NCBI RefSeq assembly: GCF_009765835.1
Contig: NZ_LMUS01000001.1
Coordinates: 62,001-126,000 of the forward strand
Source of the DNA: Granulicella sp. L56
GTDB lineage: Bacteria; Acidobacteriota; Terriglobia; Terriglobales; Acidobacteriaceae
DNA length: 64,000 bases
Direction of reading: 5' to 3'
The notes below the pieces were generated by a model that had not been told where the DNA came from, did no database searches, and saw only the letters and a program-made list of their open reading frames with translations. A program made the position numbers and the translations under genes. The first letter of the stretch is position 1; the number at the start of each line of letters is the position of its first letter. Positions 29,277 to 38,016 of the stretch are shown here, piece by piece.

Positions 29277-29840
29277 ATGGCCAACAGTTTTCCTGCTTTT
29301 CCCCATGCCTCCGGAATGGAAGTCCTCTTTTCGAAATCTCAGATCGCCGATCGCGTTCACCAGATCGGCGAGCAGATCTCTGCTGACTATGCCGACACCT
29401 CCATCGTCCTGATCGGCGTCCTCAAGGGCGCGGCCATCTTTCTTTCCGATCTTGCACGAGCTATTAAGGTGAACAACACCTTCGATTTTGTCGCGGTCTC
29501 AAGCTACGGGCCTGCCAAGATTTCAAGCGGAGTCGTCCGCCTTATCAAGGACATCGACAATCCTATTGAAGGAAAACATGTAATTTTGGTCGAAGACATT
29601 CTTGATACAGGACTTACGCTGAGCTATCTGCGCGGCATGATGCTGCAGCATAAGCCGGCTTCGCTGAAGATTGCGACTTGTTTGGATAAGCCGGAGCGGC
29701 GGCTGGTGCCGATTGAGGCCGATTACGTGGGGTTTAAGATTCCAAATCAGTTTGTAGTGGGTTATGGCATGGACTATGCCGAGCACTACAGGAATGTGGA
29801 AGATATTCGGCTTTTTCCGGAAGAGGCTGTTGGGCATTAA
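29277..29840 (+). CDS. hpt: Hypoxanthine phosphoribosyltransferase
   Basis: This salvage enzyme makes IMP or GMP from hypoxanthine or guanine and PRPP. The 187 residues include the PRPP loop VILVEDILDTGLTLSYL, the VLKGAAIFLSDLARAI segment and the C-terminal base-binding FVVGYGMDYAEHYRN. Length fits the family. No ribosome site is visible before the ATG at 29277; the 65 bases to the divergent lgt must hold the promoter. It is followed by a cluster of short repeats. Confidence 0.93.
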   Translation: MANSFPAFPHASGMEVLFSKSQIADRVHQIGEQISADYADTSIVLIGVLKGAAIFLSDLARAIKVNNTFDFVAVSSYGPAKISSGVVRLIKDIDNPIEGKHVILVEDILDTGLTLSYLRGMMLQHKPASLKIATCLDKPERRLVPIEADYVGFKIPNQFVVGYGMDYAEHYRNVEDIRLFPEEAVGH

Positions 29841-29862
29841 TTTGTGGCTTGTCTGGAAGGCG

Positions 29863-29957
29863 CATAGGTCGGGCTTTCAGCCCTTGAATTTCCTGCCTTT
29901 TAGGTTTCATGGGGCTGCGCCCCATGCTGGTATAGACCGCGCCTTCAGCGCGAAGTT
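29863..29957 (+). repeat. Intergenic element with three short hairpins (family B)
   Basis: Three small palindromes follow each other: GGGCTTTCAGCCC (29872-29884), CATGGGGCTGCGCCCCATG (29909-29927) and CGCGCCTTCAGCGCG (29939-29953). It starts right after hpt. No protein is implied. Confidence 0.7.
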
Positions 29958-30022
29958 CGTTCCTTTCGCTCATCCTCGATGAATCAACGGCTTTATCCGA
30001 AATTACACTCCAGGGCAAAGCG

Positions 30023-30069
30023 AAATACAGGGGTCTCTCCACTGCGCTGCGCTCCGGTCGAGATGACGT
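30023..30069 (-). repeat. Dispersed intergenic repeat, family A, reverse copy
   Basis: Read on the minus strand it is ACGTCATCTCGACCGGAG, centre CGCAGCG, CAGTGGAGAGACC and CTGTATTT, almost the same as the copy at 8173. Confidence 0.8.
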
Positions 30070-30107
30070 GTATTTGTGGGGGAAACGGCACTTGGATCGA
30101 GTAAAAC

Positions 30108-30171
30108 GCAGATTCCCTTCGGGAATGACAAACAAGAAAAAGCCGCACCCGAGAGGAATGACAAACAAAGG
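30108..30171 (+). repeat. Family C element with two GGAATGACAAACAA units
   Basis: GATTCCCTTCGGGAATGAC forms a small hairpin, and GGAATGACAAACAA occurs at 30122-30135 and again at 30155-30168. It ends against the stop of the luciferase-like gene. Confidence 0.65.
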
Positions 30172-30174
30172 AAT

Positions 30175-31206
30175 CTACGCCTGAGAAGAAGTAGCTATAA
30201 GGCCGAATTCCGCTGCCAGCAACTCGTAGCTTCGCAAGCGGGTGGGGTGGTCCCAGACGATCGTATTCACCACGATCTCTGCGATGCCGAGGGCGTCCGC
30301 CATGTGTTCGAGGTTGGCCTTCACCTTTGCTGGAGTGCCTGCGAAGTAGCGCGGCCATTCTCCGGACTCGGTTGTGGGATTTCCAAGGAGCTTCAACTCG
30401 CGCTGGGCGTCTTCGGGAGAGGCGATGGGGCTGCGATCACCCTGGCGGATGCGCCATTGCAGCAGGCGGACGCTGGTGGCCAGGTAGTCGGCCTCCTCCT
30501 GCGTAGGGGCGCAGATGGCTCCGACGGCTACCATTGCTTCTGGTTCGGAGCGGTAGCGGCTGGGGGTGAAGCGGTGCTGATAGGTCTCGATGGCGGCGCG
30601 GGAGGACTCGCCGCTGAAGAAGTGGGCGAAGGCGTAGGGCAGGCCGAACTCGGCTGCGGCGGAGGCGCTCCACAAGCTGGAGCCAAGCATCCAGACGTCG
30701 GGACCGCCGGGCATCTGCGGTGAGACGCGGATACGAGCAAACGGGTGTTGCTGGGGAAAGTCCTGCGCGAGGAAGGCGAGCAACTCGCTGACCTGATCGG
30801 GAAAGTCATCGAGCATCTTGGTGCTGCGGTCGCGCTTGAGGGCGAGGGCTTCCATGGGGCCGCCGCCGGGAGCGCGGCCAATGCCGAGGTCGATGCGGCC
30901 GGGATAGAGGGCGTGGAGAGTGCGGAAGACTTCGGCCACCTTCAGCGGAGTGTAGTGCGGCAGCATGATGCCGCCGGAGCCGAGACGAATCTGCTTTGTC
31001 TCCGCGCCGATGCGGGCGAGCAGAATCTCCGGCGCCGTGCAGGCGAGGGTGTCCATGGCGTGATGCTCGGACATCCAGAAGCGATGGTAGCCGAGCTGAT
31101 CGACCTTGCGGGCCAGTTCGACGGAGTTTTGAAGAGCCTGTGCCGGGGTGCTTCCAGCGGGGACGGGTGATTGGTCCAATATAGAGAGCTGTAAGGCCTT
31201 TGCCAT
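30175..31206 (-). CDS. LLM-class flavin-dependent oxidoreductase (luciferase-like)
   Basis: The 343-residue form from ATG 31206 is a bacterial luciferase-like TIM barrel: LSILDQSPVPAG at the start, YHRFWMSEHHAMDTLACTAP, RIRLG-type GSGGIMLPHYTPLKVAEVFR, and LYPGRIDLGIGRAPGGG. This MsnO8-type group uses FMN or F420; the substrate is unknown. The frame is open to 31311, but the added residues look like non-coding sequence. It is divergent from deoC. Stop codon and repeats lie at its 3' side. Confidence 0.87.
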   Translation of the reverse strand: MAKALQLSILDQSPVPAGSTPAQALQNSVELARKVDQLGYHRFWMSEHHAMDTLACTAPEILLARIGAETKQIRLGSGGIMLPHYTPLKVAEVFRTLHALYPGRIDLGIGRAPGGGPMEALALKRDRSTKMLDDFPDQVSELLAFLAQDFPQQHPFARIRVSPQMPGGPDVWMLGSSLWSASAAAEFGLPYAFAHFFSGESSRAAIETYQHRFTPSRYRSEPEAMVAVGAICAPTQEEADYLATSVRLLQWRIRQGDRSPIASPEDAQRELKLLGNPTTESGEWPRYFAGTPAKVKANLEHMADALGIAEIVVNTIVWDHPTRLRSYELLAAEFGLIATSSQA

Positions 31207-31404
31207 GGGTATTGGATGGTCTCGAGGTGCTGAAGGACACATTGCTGCTTGTCTGCGTTGGTGACACTCTATCCTTATGAGCGTCAATGAGATGTCGCGG
31301 TGATACGGCATACGGCTTCCACAGGCGATCTCCGGCCAGTTTTTATCCCGGTATGATAGAAATTACGCGGCAGGGAGACTTCCCCCTTTGCCGAAGGAGC
31401 ATGA

Positions 31405-32169
31405 TTGAGCACCTTGTCTATCGCTGAACCCCTCCCCAGTGGGCCTGAGCACTTCGACGCGGCAGCGTTTGCCGCCCATACCCTTTCTTCTTCGCAGAAT
31501 CTTGCGGCAGTGCTGGACCATACGCTCCTGAAGCCGGACGCCACGCGCAGCCAGGTGCTGCAGCTTTGCCATGAGGCCGCCGAATATCGCTTTGCCTGCG
31601 CCATGGTCAACCCGACCTGGGTCTCGCTGGCGGCAGCCGCGCTGAGCGGCACCGGAATTCCGGTCGGCGTTGTGGTTGGATTTCCGTTGGGAGCGACGCT
31701 GTCGAGCTCGAAGCGCGATGAGACCACCCGCGTCATTAAGCAGGGCGCGCATGACGTGGATATGGTGCTCAATATCGGATTGTTGAAGTCCGGGCAGACC
31801 GCCGACTATGAGGCGGTAAAGCAGGATATTCGTGGCGTGGTCGAACTGGCCCATGCGGCTGGAGCGATTGTGAAGGTGATCCTTGAGACCTGCCTTTTGA
31901 GCTTTGAAGAGAAGCTGCGCGCCGCCGATCTGGCGTTGAGCGCGGGAGCGGATTTTTTGAAGACCAGCACAGGGTTTTCGACCGGGGGAGCGACGGTAGA
32001 CGACATTGCTTTGCTGCGCGGGCAGGCCGGACGACGGGCTGGCGTAAAGGCTTCTGGAGGCATCCGGTCGCTGGCCGATGCGACCGCGATGCTGAAGGCG
32101 GGAGCCTCGCGGATTGGGGCCAGTGCCAGCGTGAAGATCATCGCTGAACTTGCCGGTGGGGTCGCTTAA
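31405..32169 (+). CDS. deoC: Deoxyribose-phosphate aldolase
   Basis: DeoC splits 2-deoxyribose 5-phosphate into acetaldehyde and glyceraldehyde 3-phosphate. The 254 residues include [13 protein letters not shown], the Schiff-base lysine near 184 in DFLKTSTGF, and the second lysine in VKASGGIRS. The start is TTG at 31405: AGGAG at 31395-31399 is well placed, and the ATG four bases upstream is in another frame that stops after eight codons. It supports nucleoside salvage, as does hpt nearby. Confidence 0.93.
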   Translation: MSTLSIAEPLPSGPEHFDAAAFAAHTLSSSQNLAAVLDHTLLKPDATRSQVLQLCHEAAEYRFACAMVNPTWVSLAAAALSGTGIPVGVVVGFPLGATLSSSKRDETTRVIKQGAHDVDMVLNIGLLKSGQTADYEAVKQDIRGVVELAHAAGAIVKVILETCLLSFEEKLRAADLALSAGADFLKTSTGFSTGGATVDDIALLRGQAGRRAGVKASGGIRSLADATAMLKAGASRIGASASVKIIAELAGGVA

Positions 32170-32184
32170 CCTGGCAATCAGGAA

Positions 32185-32227
32185 GGCTTAACACTGATTT
32201 ACACCGATGACACCGATTAGAAACAGG
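32185..32227 (+). repeat. Family D intergenic repeat, copy 1
   Basis: GGCTTAACACTGATTTACAC, then CGATGACACCGATT and AAACAGG. A near-identical segment is at 38620-38662. Both begin within about 20 bases after a stop codon. Confidence 0.7.
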
Positions 32228-32300
32228 TTCGGCGCTGCGTCCTGCACCAAAGTTGAAACTCCACTTCCCCTGACTCACCGTAGTATCATCGCCTCTTCCC

Positions 32301-34181
32301 ATGCCTACCGCTGACAAGCCGCGCCGAACCACTCCCCCCGCTGCGCCAGCGCCGGTTGAGACCCCGCAGCACCAGTTCGAAGGAGACTACCGTCCCACGG
32401 CGGAGGAGGGCGCTCCCGTTGCACGGCCTACGAATATTCGGGTGGAGCCTCTGCAGGTGGATTTTCTCCACAATATCGCGGATGCGCTGAACTCCACGCT
32501 TGACCTGAATACGCTGATGCACCGGGTGGCCGACCTGGTCCGCGCTGTCATCGACTATCGGATCTTTGCGATCCTGCTGGTCAATGACCGCACCAACGAA
32601 CTGTGGATGCGCTTTCAGACCGGACATGCTCCCGAGGTGGAGCGCCTGCGCATCAAGATTGGGCGCGGAATCATCGGACAGGCGGCTCTGCAACGCAAGT
32701 CGCTGCTGGTGGACGACGTATCCAAAGACGAGCACTACATCAGCGCGAACCCGAATGTGAAGTCGGAGCTGGCGGTGCCGCTGCTGGTGAAGAACAAGGT
32801 CATCGGCGTGCTCGATATCGAGTCGGAGACGCTGGGGTACTTTACGACGGAGCATCAGCGGCTGCTGGAACTGGTGGCCTCGCGCATGTCGATCGCGATT
32901 GAGAATGCGCGGCTTTATACGCGGGTCTCGCGACAGGCGCAGACGTTGACGGTGCTCAATGAAATTTCGCGCGAGATTACGAGCATCCTCGACCTCGATG
33001 ACCTGTTGGAGCGCATCGGCCAACTGCTCAAGCGCGTCATCGACTTCCAGATGTTCAGCATCCTGCTGTGGAACGAGCGCACGCAACAGTTTGAGCATCG
33101 CTTCTCCTCGCGTTACGGGGAACGGATCACCCGCGAACGCACGATTGCGCTGGGACAAGGGATCATCGGGATCGCCGCGCAGCAGAGGGAACCGCTACTC
33201 TCCCCCGACACGCGGAAAGATGCGCGCTATGTCGCCGAGAATCCCGAGACGCGCTCGGAGTTGGCGGTGCCGCTGCTGAACAAGGGGCAGGTCATCGGCG
33301 TGCTGGACCTCGAACATACGCGGGTCAATTACTACAACGAAGACCATCAGCGAACGCTCTCGACGCTAGGGGCGCAGGTGGCTATTTCAATTGCCAATGC
33401 ACGGCTCTACCAGCGCATCCACGAGGAAGAACAGCGCATGGAACGCGACCTGGAGATGGCGAGGAAGGTGCAACTGAGGCTGATGCCTTCGCGCCCGCCG
33501 AAGCTGGAGCGGGCCGAGATTGCGGTGCAGTTTTTGGCGGCGCGATCTATTGGCGGCGATGTCTACGACTTTCTCGACTACGGCTCGCCGGGGATGCCCG
33601 CACGAATCGCTCTCGCCGTAGGAGATGTCAGCGGTAAGGCCGCTCCGGCGGCACTGTATGCTGCGCTGGTAAGCGGAATTCTGCGCTCGCTGGCTCCGCA
33701 GCAGCTTTCGCCTGCCGCAATGCTGGCAGCGCTGAACGATCAGTTGCAGGAGCGCAAGCTGGCCTCGCAGTACGTGACCATGCTGATGGCAGTGTGGGAC
33801 GACTCGAACCAGACGCTGCAGATCGCCAACGCGGGATCGGTGCAGCCGGTGTTCGTCTCGCGCACGTCGGAAGGCGTGACGGTGAAGACGATCAAGGCCG
33901 AGGGCTTTCCCCTGGGACTCTTTCCCAACGTCTCTTACGAGGAGTTCACGCTGTCAACGCAGCCGGGCGACATGATCGTCTTCTTCTCTGACGGTATTCC
34001 CGACGCCGAGAACGCTGACGGGGAGATGTTCGGCACCGACCGTCTGCGGCAGGTGCTGGAGTCGCAGGTTGAGCCGACGGCGGCATCGACGGTTGAGGCA
34101 ATCCTGAAGGCTGTTTCGGACTTTCAGTCCGGCATCGAGCACTTCGACGATGAGACCGTGGTGGTGCTGCAGGTTCGTTGA
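32301..34181 (+). CDS. GAF-GAF-SpoIIE serine phosphatase
   Basis: The 626-residue signalling protein has GAF 1 at about 54-208, GAF 2 at 218-374, a short coiled coil with EEEQRMERDLEMARKVQLRL, and a PP2C-type SpoIIE/RsbU phosphatase domain at about 400-625. The metal-site stretches AVGDVSGKAAPAALYAAL, FFSDGIPDAEN and DDETVVVLQV are intact. Such enzymes dephosphorylate anti-anti-sigma (STAS) proteins in partner-switching stress control. No STAS or RsbW-like gene is nearby, so the target is unknown. No membrane segment: it is cytoplasmic. Confidence 0.9.
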   Translation: MPTADKPRRTTPPAAPAPVETPQHQFEGDYRPTAEEGAPVARPTNIRVEPLQVDFLHNIADALNSTLDLNTLMHRVADLVRAVIDYRIFAILLVNDRTNELWMRFQTGHAPEVERLRIKIGRGIIGQAALQRKSLLVDDVSKDEHYISANPNVKSELAVPLLVKNKVIGVLDIESETLGYFTTEHQRLLELVASRMSIAIENARLYTRVSRQAQTLTVLNEISREITSILDLDDLLERIGQLLKRVIDFQMFSILLWNERTQQFEHRFSSRYGERITRERTIALGQGIIGIAAQQREPLLSPDTRKDARYVAENPETRSELAVPLLNKGQVIGVLDLEHTRVNYYNEDHQRTLSTLGAQVAISIANARLYQRIHEEEQRMERDLEMARKVQLRLMPSRPPKLERAEIAVQFLAARSIGGDVYDFLDYGSPGMPARIALAVGDVSGKAAPAALYAALVSGILRSLAPQQLSPAAMLAALNDQLQERKLASQYVTMLMAVWDDSNQTLQIANAGSVQPVFVSRTSEGVTVKTIKAEGFPLGLFPNVSYEEFTLSTQPGDMIVFFSDGIPDAENADGEMFGTDRLRQVLESQVEPTAASTVEAILKAVSDFQSGIEHFDDETVVVLQVR

Positions 34182-34209
34182 TTTAGTGCTTGTGGGGCAG
34201 ACGAAAAAC

Positions 34210-34256
34210 AAATACAGGGGTCTCTCTACTGCGCTTCGCTTCGGTCGAGATGACGT
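34210..34256 (-). repeat. Dispersed intergenic repeat, family A, reverse copy
   Basis: On the minus strand: ACGTCATCTCGACCGAAG, centre CGAAGCG, CAGTAGAGAGACC, CTGTATTT. It lies between the convergent SpoIIE and TPR genes. Confidence 0.8.
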
Positions 34257-34316
34257 ACTTCTGGGGTGAGGAGACCTGTGATTTCAAGACGGCGCGGGGT
34301 TGTCTGATCCCTATAG

Positions 34317-35012
34317 CTATTTGAGTGCTTCGAGCGCCTTTTGAGCTGTCTTCGCGTTATCGCCGCCGGGGGAGAGCTTGAGGTACGCGTTGTATTCAGC
34401 CTTCGCCTCGTCCGTCTTCTTCATCTTCTCTGCAGCCTGGGCGAGCGAGAAATGGGTCTCGGCATAATTAGGCTCGGTTTTAACCGCGTCTTTGCTCCGC
34501 AGATAAGCCGCCATATAGCTGCCGCGGTTGAGGTAGAACTTGGCGACGGTGATGTCTTCGTCTACGCGCTCGTCAGGGGTTTGGAGATCTTTGACCTTTG
34601 GCAGCCTGCGACGAGTGGGCGTCGGAGTGGGCGTGTCCGGCGTATCCGCCGTATCGTCGCCGCTTGAACTGCTACTGGAACTAGAGCCTGAGCTCCTATC
34701 CGGACTGGAACTGCTGGGGGCTTCGCCCGGCATGTCGGGAGCAGCCTCTGTGGGGAACGGGTGCGCGGCAGAGGCTGCGGGATTGGGGGCGTTGGTCGCG
34801 GGAGTGGCAGGAGTACTCGTTTCGCCGGGAAATGGGAACTGCGGGGCTGGCGCGGGAGACGAGGGCTGTTGCTGGGAAGAGGGTGCAGGCGCGCAAGGCG
34901 TGGCGGCGGGCTGGTTCGCCGGACAGGGCGCAGAGGCGGCTTGGGCCAGGCACGCGGCAGTGGAGAGTGCCGTGGCGGCCAGCAAAAGTCGGATTGAAGT
35001 GCGCGCGGACAT
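34317..35012 (-). CDS. Secreted Pro/Ser-rich TPR protein
   Basis: The 231 residues comprise a signal peptide (cleavage near AQA-A), a long low-complexity part rich in Pro, Ala and Ser to about 125 with a serine run, and a C-terminal TPR pair (VAKFYLNRGSYMAAYLRSKD, NYAETHFSLAQAAEKMKKTD). It probably works in the periplasm as a binding scaffold, similar to the C-terminal part of BamD-like proteins, but no partner is visible. A cysteine at 21 is not preceded by a good lipobox. Confidence 0.75.
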   Translation of the reverse strand: MSARTSIRLLLAATALSTAACLAQAASAPCPANQPAATPCAPAPSSQQQPSSPAPAPQFPFPGETSTPATPATNAPNPAASAAHPFPTEAAPDMPGEAPSSSSPDRSSGSSSSSSSSGDDTADTPDTPTPTPTRRRLPKVKDLQTPDERVDEDITVAKFYLNRGSYMAAYLRSKDAVKTEPNYAETHFSLAQAAEKMKKTDEAKAEYNAYLKLSPGGDNAKTAQKALEALK

Positions 35013-35148
35013 CAGTTGATCGTTTATTTCTCCTAACGCTTTATAGATTACTTCTCCTGATGCTTTGACGATATGGCGGGAGGGTTTGTTATAGTCAGCA
35101 TCGGGTGGTTGTGCCGCTTATTTTATTTTGATGGAAATCTTCTAACTC

Positions 35149-35613
35149 ATGTCTAAAGGTCTCATTATTCGTTCTTCGTCGATTCATGCGGCGGGCTGCT
35201 ATACGACGCGGAGTTTCAAAAAAGGGACTCGCGTGTGCGAGTACGAGGGACCGCGGTTTACGAAGGAAGTTGCCGACGACCGGTACCAGGATCGCTTTAT
35301 TACCTACCTGTTCAGCTGCGGGGATGACGGCATGGTGATCGACGGCTTTGGTACGGCGATGTTCATTAACCACTCGTGCGATCCGAACTGCGAGACCGAG
35401 GACCATGAGGGGCGGGTTTACGTTGTCGCCATTCGCAATATTGCCGCTGGAGAGGAGCTGACGTATGAGTACAATCTCTACGATAGCGACGACGCGGAGG
35501 CGGATTGCTACTGCGGCGCGGCGAAGTGCCGAGGGACGATGTTCAGCGATGCCGAGGTGAAGCGGCGTGCTCGGGTGGCGCAGAGATCGACACGGGCGGG
35601 GAAGCGGAACTGA
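35149..35613 (+). CDS. SET-domain lysine methyltransferase-like protein
   Basis: The 154 residues consist of one SET domain: an N-terminal HAAGCYTTRSFKKGTRVCEY, the pseudoknot motif NHSCDPNC, the catalytic-tyrosine stretch EELTYEYNLY, and a cysteine-rich post-SET end CYCGAAKCRGTM. All residues expected for S-adenosylmethionine binding and methyl transfer are present. SET proteins are typical of eukaryotes, but compact ones occur in bacteria. The target may be a chromatin-like or ribosomal protein, and this is not decided. It is followed by dnaX 79 bases on. Confidence 0.88.
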   Translation: MSKGLIIRSSSIHAAGCYTTRSFKKGTRVCEYEGPRFTKEVADDRYQDRFITYLFSCGDDGMVIDGFGTAMFINHSCDPNCETEDHEGRVYVVAIRNIAAGEELTYEYNLYDSDDAEADCYCGAAKCRGTMFSDAEVKRRARVAQRSTRAGKRN

Positions 35614-35692
35614 CTCGGCTGCGGACGATACAATAAAACCAGCGGCGATCGGGACGATCAAACCTGCGGCGACGAGAGCGCACTCATCATTT

Positions 35693-37693
35693 ATGGCATA
35701 TCAGGTTCTTGCAAGGAAATACCGGCCACAGCGTTTCGCGGATGTTGCGGGACAGGACCATGTGACCGTCACGCTGATGAACGCGCTGACCCAGGGGCGG
35801 ATCGCCCATGGCTACATCTTCAGCGGACATCGCGGCATCGGCAAGACCACGATCGCGCGCATTCTGGCGATGGCGCTGAACTGCCGCAATGCAATTGGCA
35901 GCGAGTTGCGCCCAACGGCGGAGCCTTGCGAGGTGTGCGAGAGCTGCACCGAGATTCGCAACGGCAACGCTGTCGACGTGATCGAGATTGACGCTGCGAC
36001 GAACCGCGGCATCGACGAGATTCGCGAGCTGCGTGATGCGGCACGATATCGTCCTGCGCGAGACAAGTACAAAATTTACATCCTCGACGAAGCTCACCAG
36101 ATTACGGACGCGGCGTTCAATGCGCTGCTAAAGACGCTGGAAGAGCCGCCCGACCACATGATTTTTATGATGGCCACGACCCAGCCGGAGGACATTCCGC
36201 AGACAGTGCGGTCGCGGTGCCAGCACTTCAGTTTTCATGCGGTGAAGCTGGTGGACATTCTCGGCGAACTGCGCGGCATTGCGGAGCGCGAGGGTGTGGA
36301 CGCCGATGAGGCTGCTCTTTCGTTGTTGGCCGAGGCTGGCGATGGATCGATGCGCGATGCGTTAAGCATCATGGACCAGGCGATTGCCAGTGCTCCGGTG
36401 CAGGACGGAAGACCAGTGCTCGACGCTTCGCAGATTCGCGAGCTGATGGGGACGGTTCCGAATGCGGTGTTTGAAAAGATTCTTGAGGCTGTGGATGGGA
36501 ACCGCAGCGCCGAGGTCATTACAGTTGCAAACCAGTTGCTCGATGCCGGAAACAGCCCGGCCCAACTGGCGCGGCAATTTGTGCGTTATCTGCGCAACTG
36601 CGTGATTGCGAAGATCGCCGGGATTGGATCGGATGGCGCCGATGCCAATGGAATTTCGGGCGAGCTGTTGCAGATCTCCGCAGACGAGCAGCGGCGTGCG
36701 GGGCGTTCGGCTGCGCTGTTTGGTGAAGAGGAATTGACGCGGTTTCTACAGGTAATGCTGCGAACGTTTGATGAGCTGGGTTATCGACAGGAGCAGCGGT
36801 TTCACTTCGAGCTTGGGCTGCTAAAGCTTGTGCATCTGAGACGTCTTCTGCCGGTGGAAGAGGTGTTGAGCCAGTTCCCTGTTACAGGAAATGCCGGGCA
36901 GCCACGAACGCAGAGTACGTCGGCACAGGCGAGGGTCGCGGCTCCGAGTCCGGTGGCGAATCGTGTGATGAGTGCGCCTGCTGCTGCGCCAGTGATTGTG
37001 AAGCCTGCGTTCTCTCCATTTGAAGTGGACAAGAGCCGCAAACGGTTTGAGGGCGGCGATGCGGAGAGGCCTGCTGTGGCAACTCCTGCTCCTGTGCTTG
37101 CTGCACCTAAGCTAGTAGAGCCTGCACCTGCTGCGGTCAAGCCGCTTGAGGTCGCTGCTCCTCCTGTAAATGAAGTCGTATCTGTGGTGAAAGAAGTTGC
37201 GCCTAAACCAGTCGTCGAAGCTGTGCCTGAACCGCCCAAGGTTGAAGCACCGTCTGTTGATATTGCGACTTCGGCTGCAACTCTTGATGTGAGTTCGCCG
37301 CAGGAGTCTGCGGAGTTGCAGCGGGTTGCTACCGAGGCGCTGGCGAATGCGAAGAGTCAGGGTTCGGCGGCGGATGCGCTGGCCGATGCCGAGTGGAGCA
37401 TCGAAGGCAGCGAGCTACGAGTGCAGACGGAGCTGTCGAAGACGATGCTGCCGATGGTGGTCAATGCCGAGGCAGAGAAGATTGTTCGTGCCGCGCTGCG
37501 TGAGGCTGGCTCTGGTGCGTTGAAGCTGGTGCTTTTGCCGGGAGCTGCAAAGGCTGCCACAGCCAAGAAGCCGCGCGCGGCGAAGTCCGGCAGCGCGCAG
37601 GCCAAGGCGATGGAGCATCCAATTGTGCAACAGGCGCAGAAGCTGTTCGATGCGGAGATTCGCAATGTGATCGATCTGCGCGAGGGGGATTAA
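35693..37693 (+). CDS. dnaX: DNA polymerase III tau/gamma subunit
   Basis: DnaX is the clamp-loader ATPase. The 666 residues contain the AAA+ module with MAYQVLARKYRPQRFADVAG, Walker A SGHRGIGKTT, four zinc-type cysteines (C..CEVCESC), DEAHQ and SRCQHF. A long Ala/Pro/Val-rich linker at about 430-570 follows, then a C-terminal domain. No A6G-type slippage site was seen. The upstream part of the frame from 35567 is not homologous, so ATG 35693 is used. Its stop TAA shares a base with the ybaB ATG. Confidence 0.94.
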   Translation: MAYQVLARKYRPQRFADVAGQDHVTVTLMNALTQGRIAHGYIFSGHRGIGKTTIARILAMALNCRNAIGSELRPTAEPCEVCESCTEIRNGNAVDVIEIDAATNRGIDEIRELRDAARYRPARDKYKIYILDEAHQITDAAFNALLKTLEEPPDHMIFMMATTQPEDIPQTVRSRCQHFSFHAVKLVDILGELRGIAEREGVDADEAALSLLAEAGDGSMRDALSIMDQAIASAPVQDGRPVLDASQIRELMGTVPNAVFEKILEAVDGNRSAEVITVANQLLDAGNSPAQLARQFVRYLRNCVIAKIAGIGSDGADANGISGELLQISADEQRRAGRSAALFGEEELTRFLQVMLRTFDELGYRQEQRFHFELGLLKLVHLRRLLPVEEVLSQFPVTGNAGQPRTQSTSAQARVAAPSPVANRVMSAPAAAPVIVKPAFSPFEVDKSRKRFEGGDAERPAVATPAPVLAAPKLVEPAPAAVKPLEVAAPPVNEVVSVVKEVAPKPVVEAVPEPPKVEAPSVDIATSAATLDVSSPQESAELQRVATEALANAKSQGSAADALADAEWSIEGSELRVQTELSKTMLPMVVNAEAEKIVRAALREAGSGALKLVLLPGAAKAATAKKPRAAKSGSAQAKAMEHPIVQQAQKLFDAEIRNVIDLREGD

Positions 37694-38016
37694 TGGATTT
37701 TTCCGATCTGGGCAAGATGAAAGAGATGATGGGCCAGGCGAAGCAGATGCAGGAGCAGATGGAGCGGAAGCTCTCTGAGACTGTGGTCGAAGCCTCGAGC
37801 GGCGGCGGTGTTGTCACCGTTCGGATGAATGGGAAGAAAGAAGTACTGCGGATCAAAATCGAACAATCCGCCATCGGCAGCGCGGGCAGCGATCTTGAGC
37901 TGCTGGAAGACCTGATTATGGCTGCGGTGAACGAGGCGGGACGACGCGCCGACGAGGCAATCAAGGCCAGCGTTGCCGGAATGATGGGCGGATTGAATCT
38001 TCCGGGGTTAACCTAA
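37693..38016 (+). CDS. ybaB: YbaB/EbfC nucleoid-associated protein
   Basis: The 107-residue DNA-binding protein has the family start GKMKEMMGQAKQMQEQMERK, the GGGVVTVRMNGKKEVLRI strand pair and an ending in AGMMGGLNLPG. It binds DNA as a tweezer-like dimer. The ATG overlaps the dnaX stop by one base and recR follows directly, the common dnaX-ybaB-recR arrangement. Confidence 0.93.
   Translation: MDFSDLGKMKEMMGQAKQMQEQMERKLSETVVEASSGGGVVTVRMNGKKEVLRIKIEQSAIGSAGSDLELLEDLIMAAVNEAGRRADEAIKASVAGMMGGLNLPGLT

Noticed and set aside
29734..30168. Open frame of 144 codons over the repeats after hpt
   Set aside because: Its sequence (for example RPERSAVERPLYF) is the translation of repeat families A to C, not a protein.
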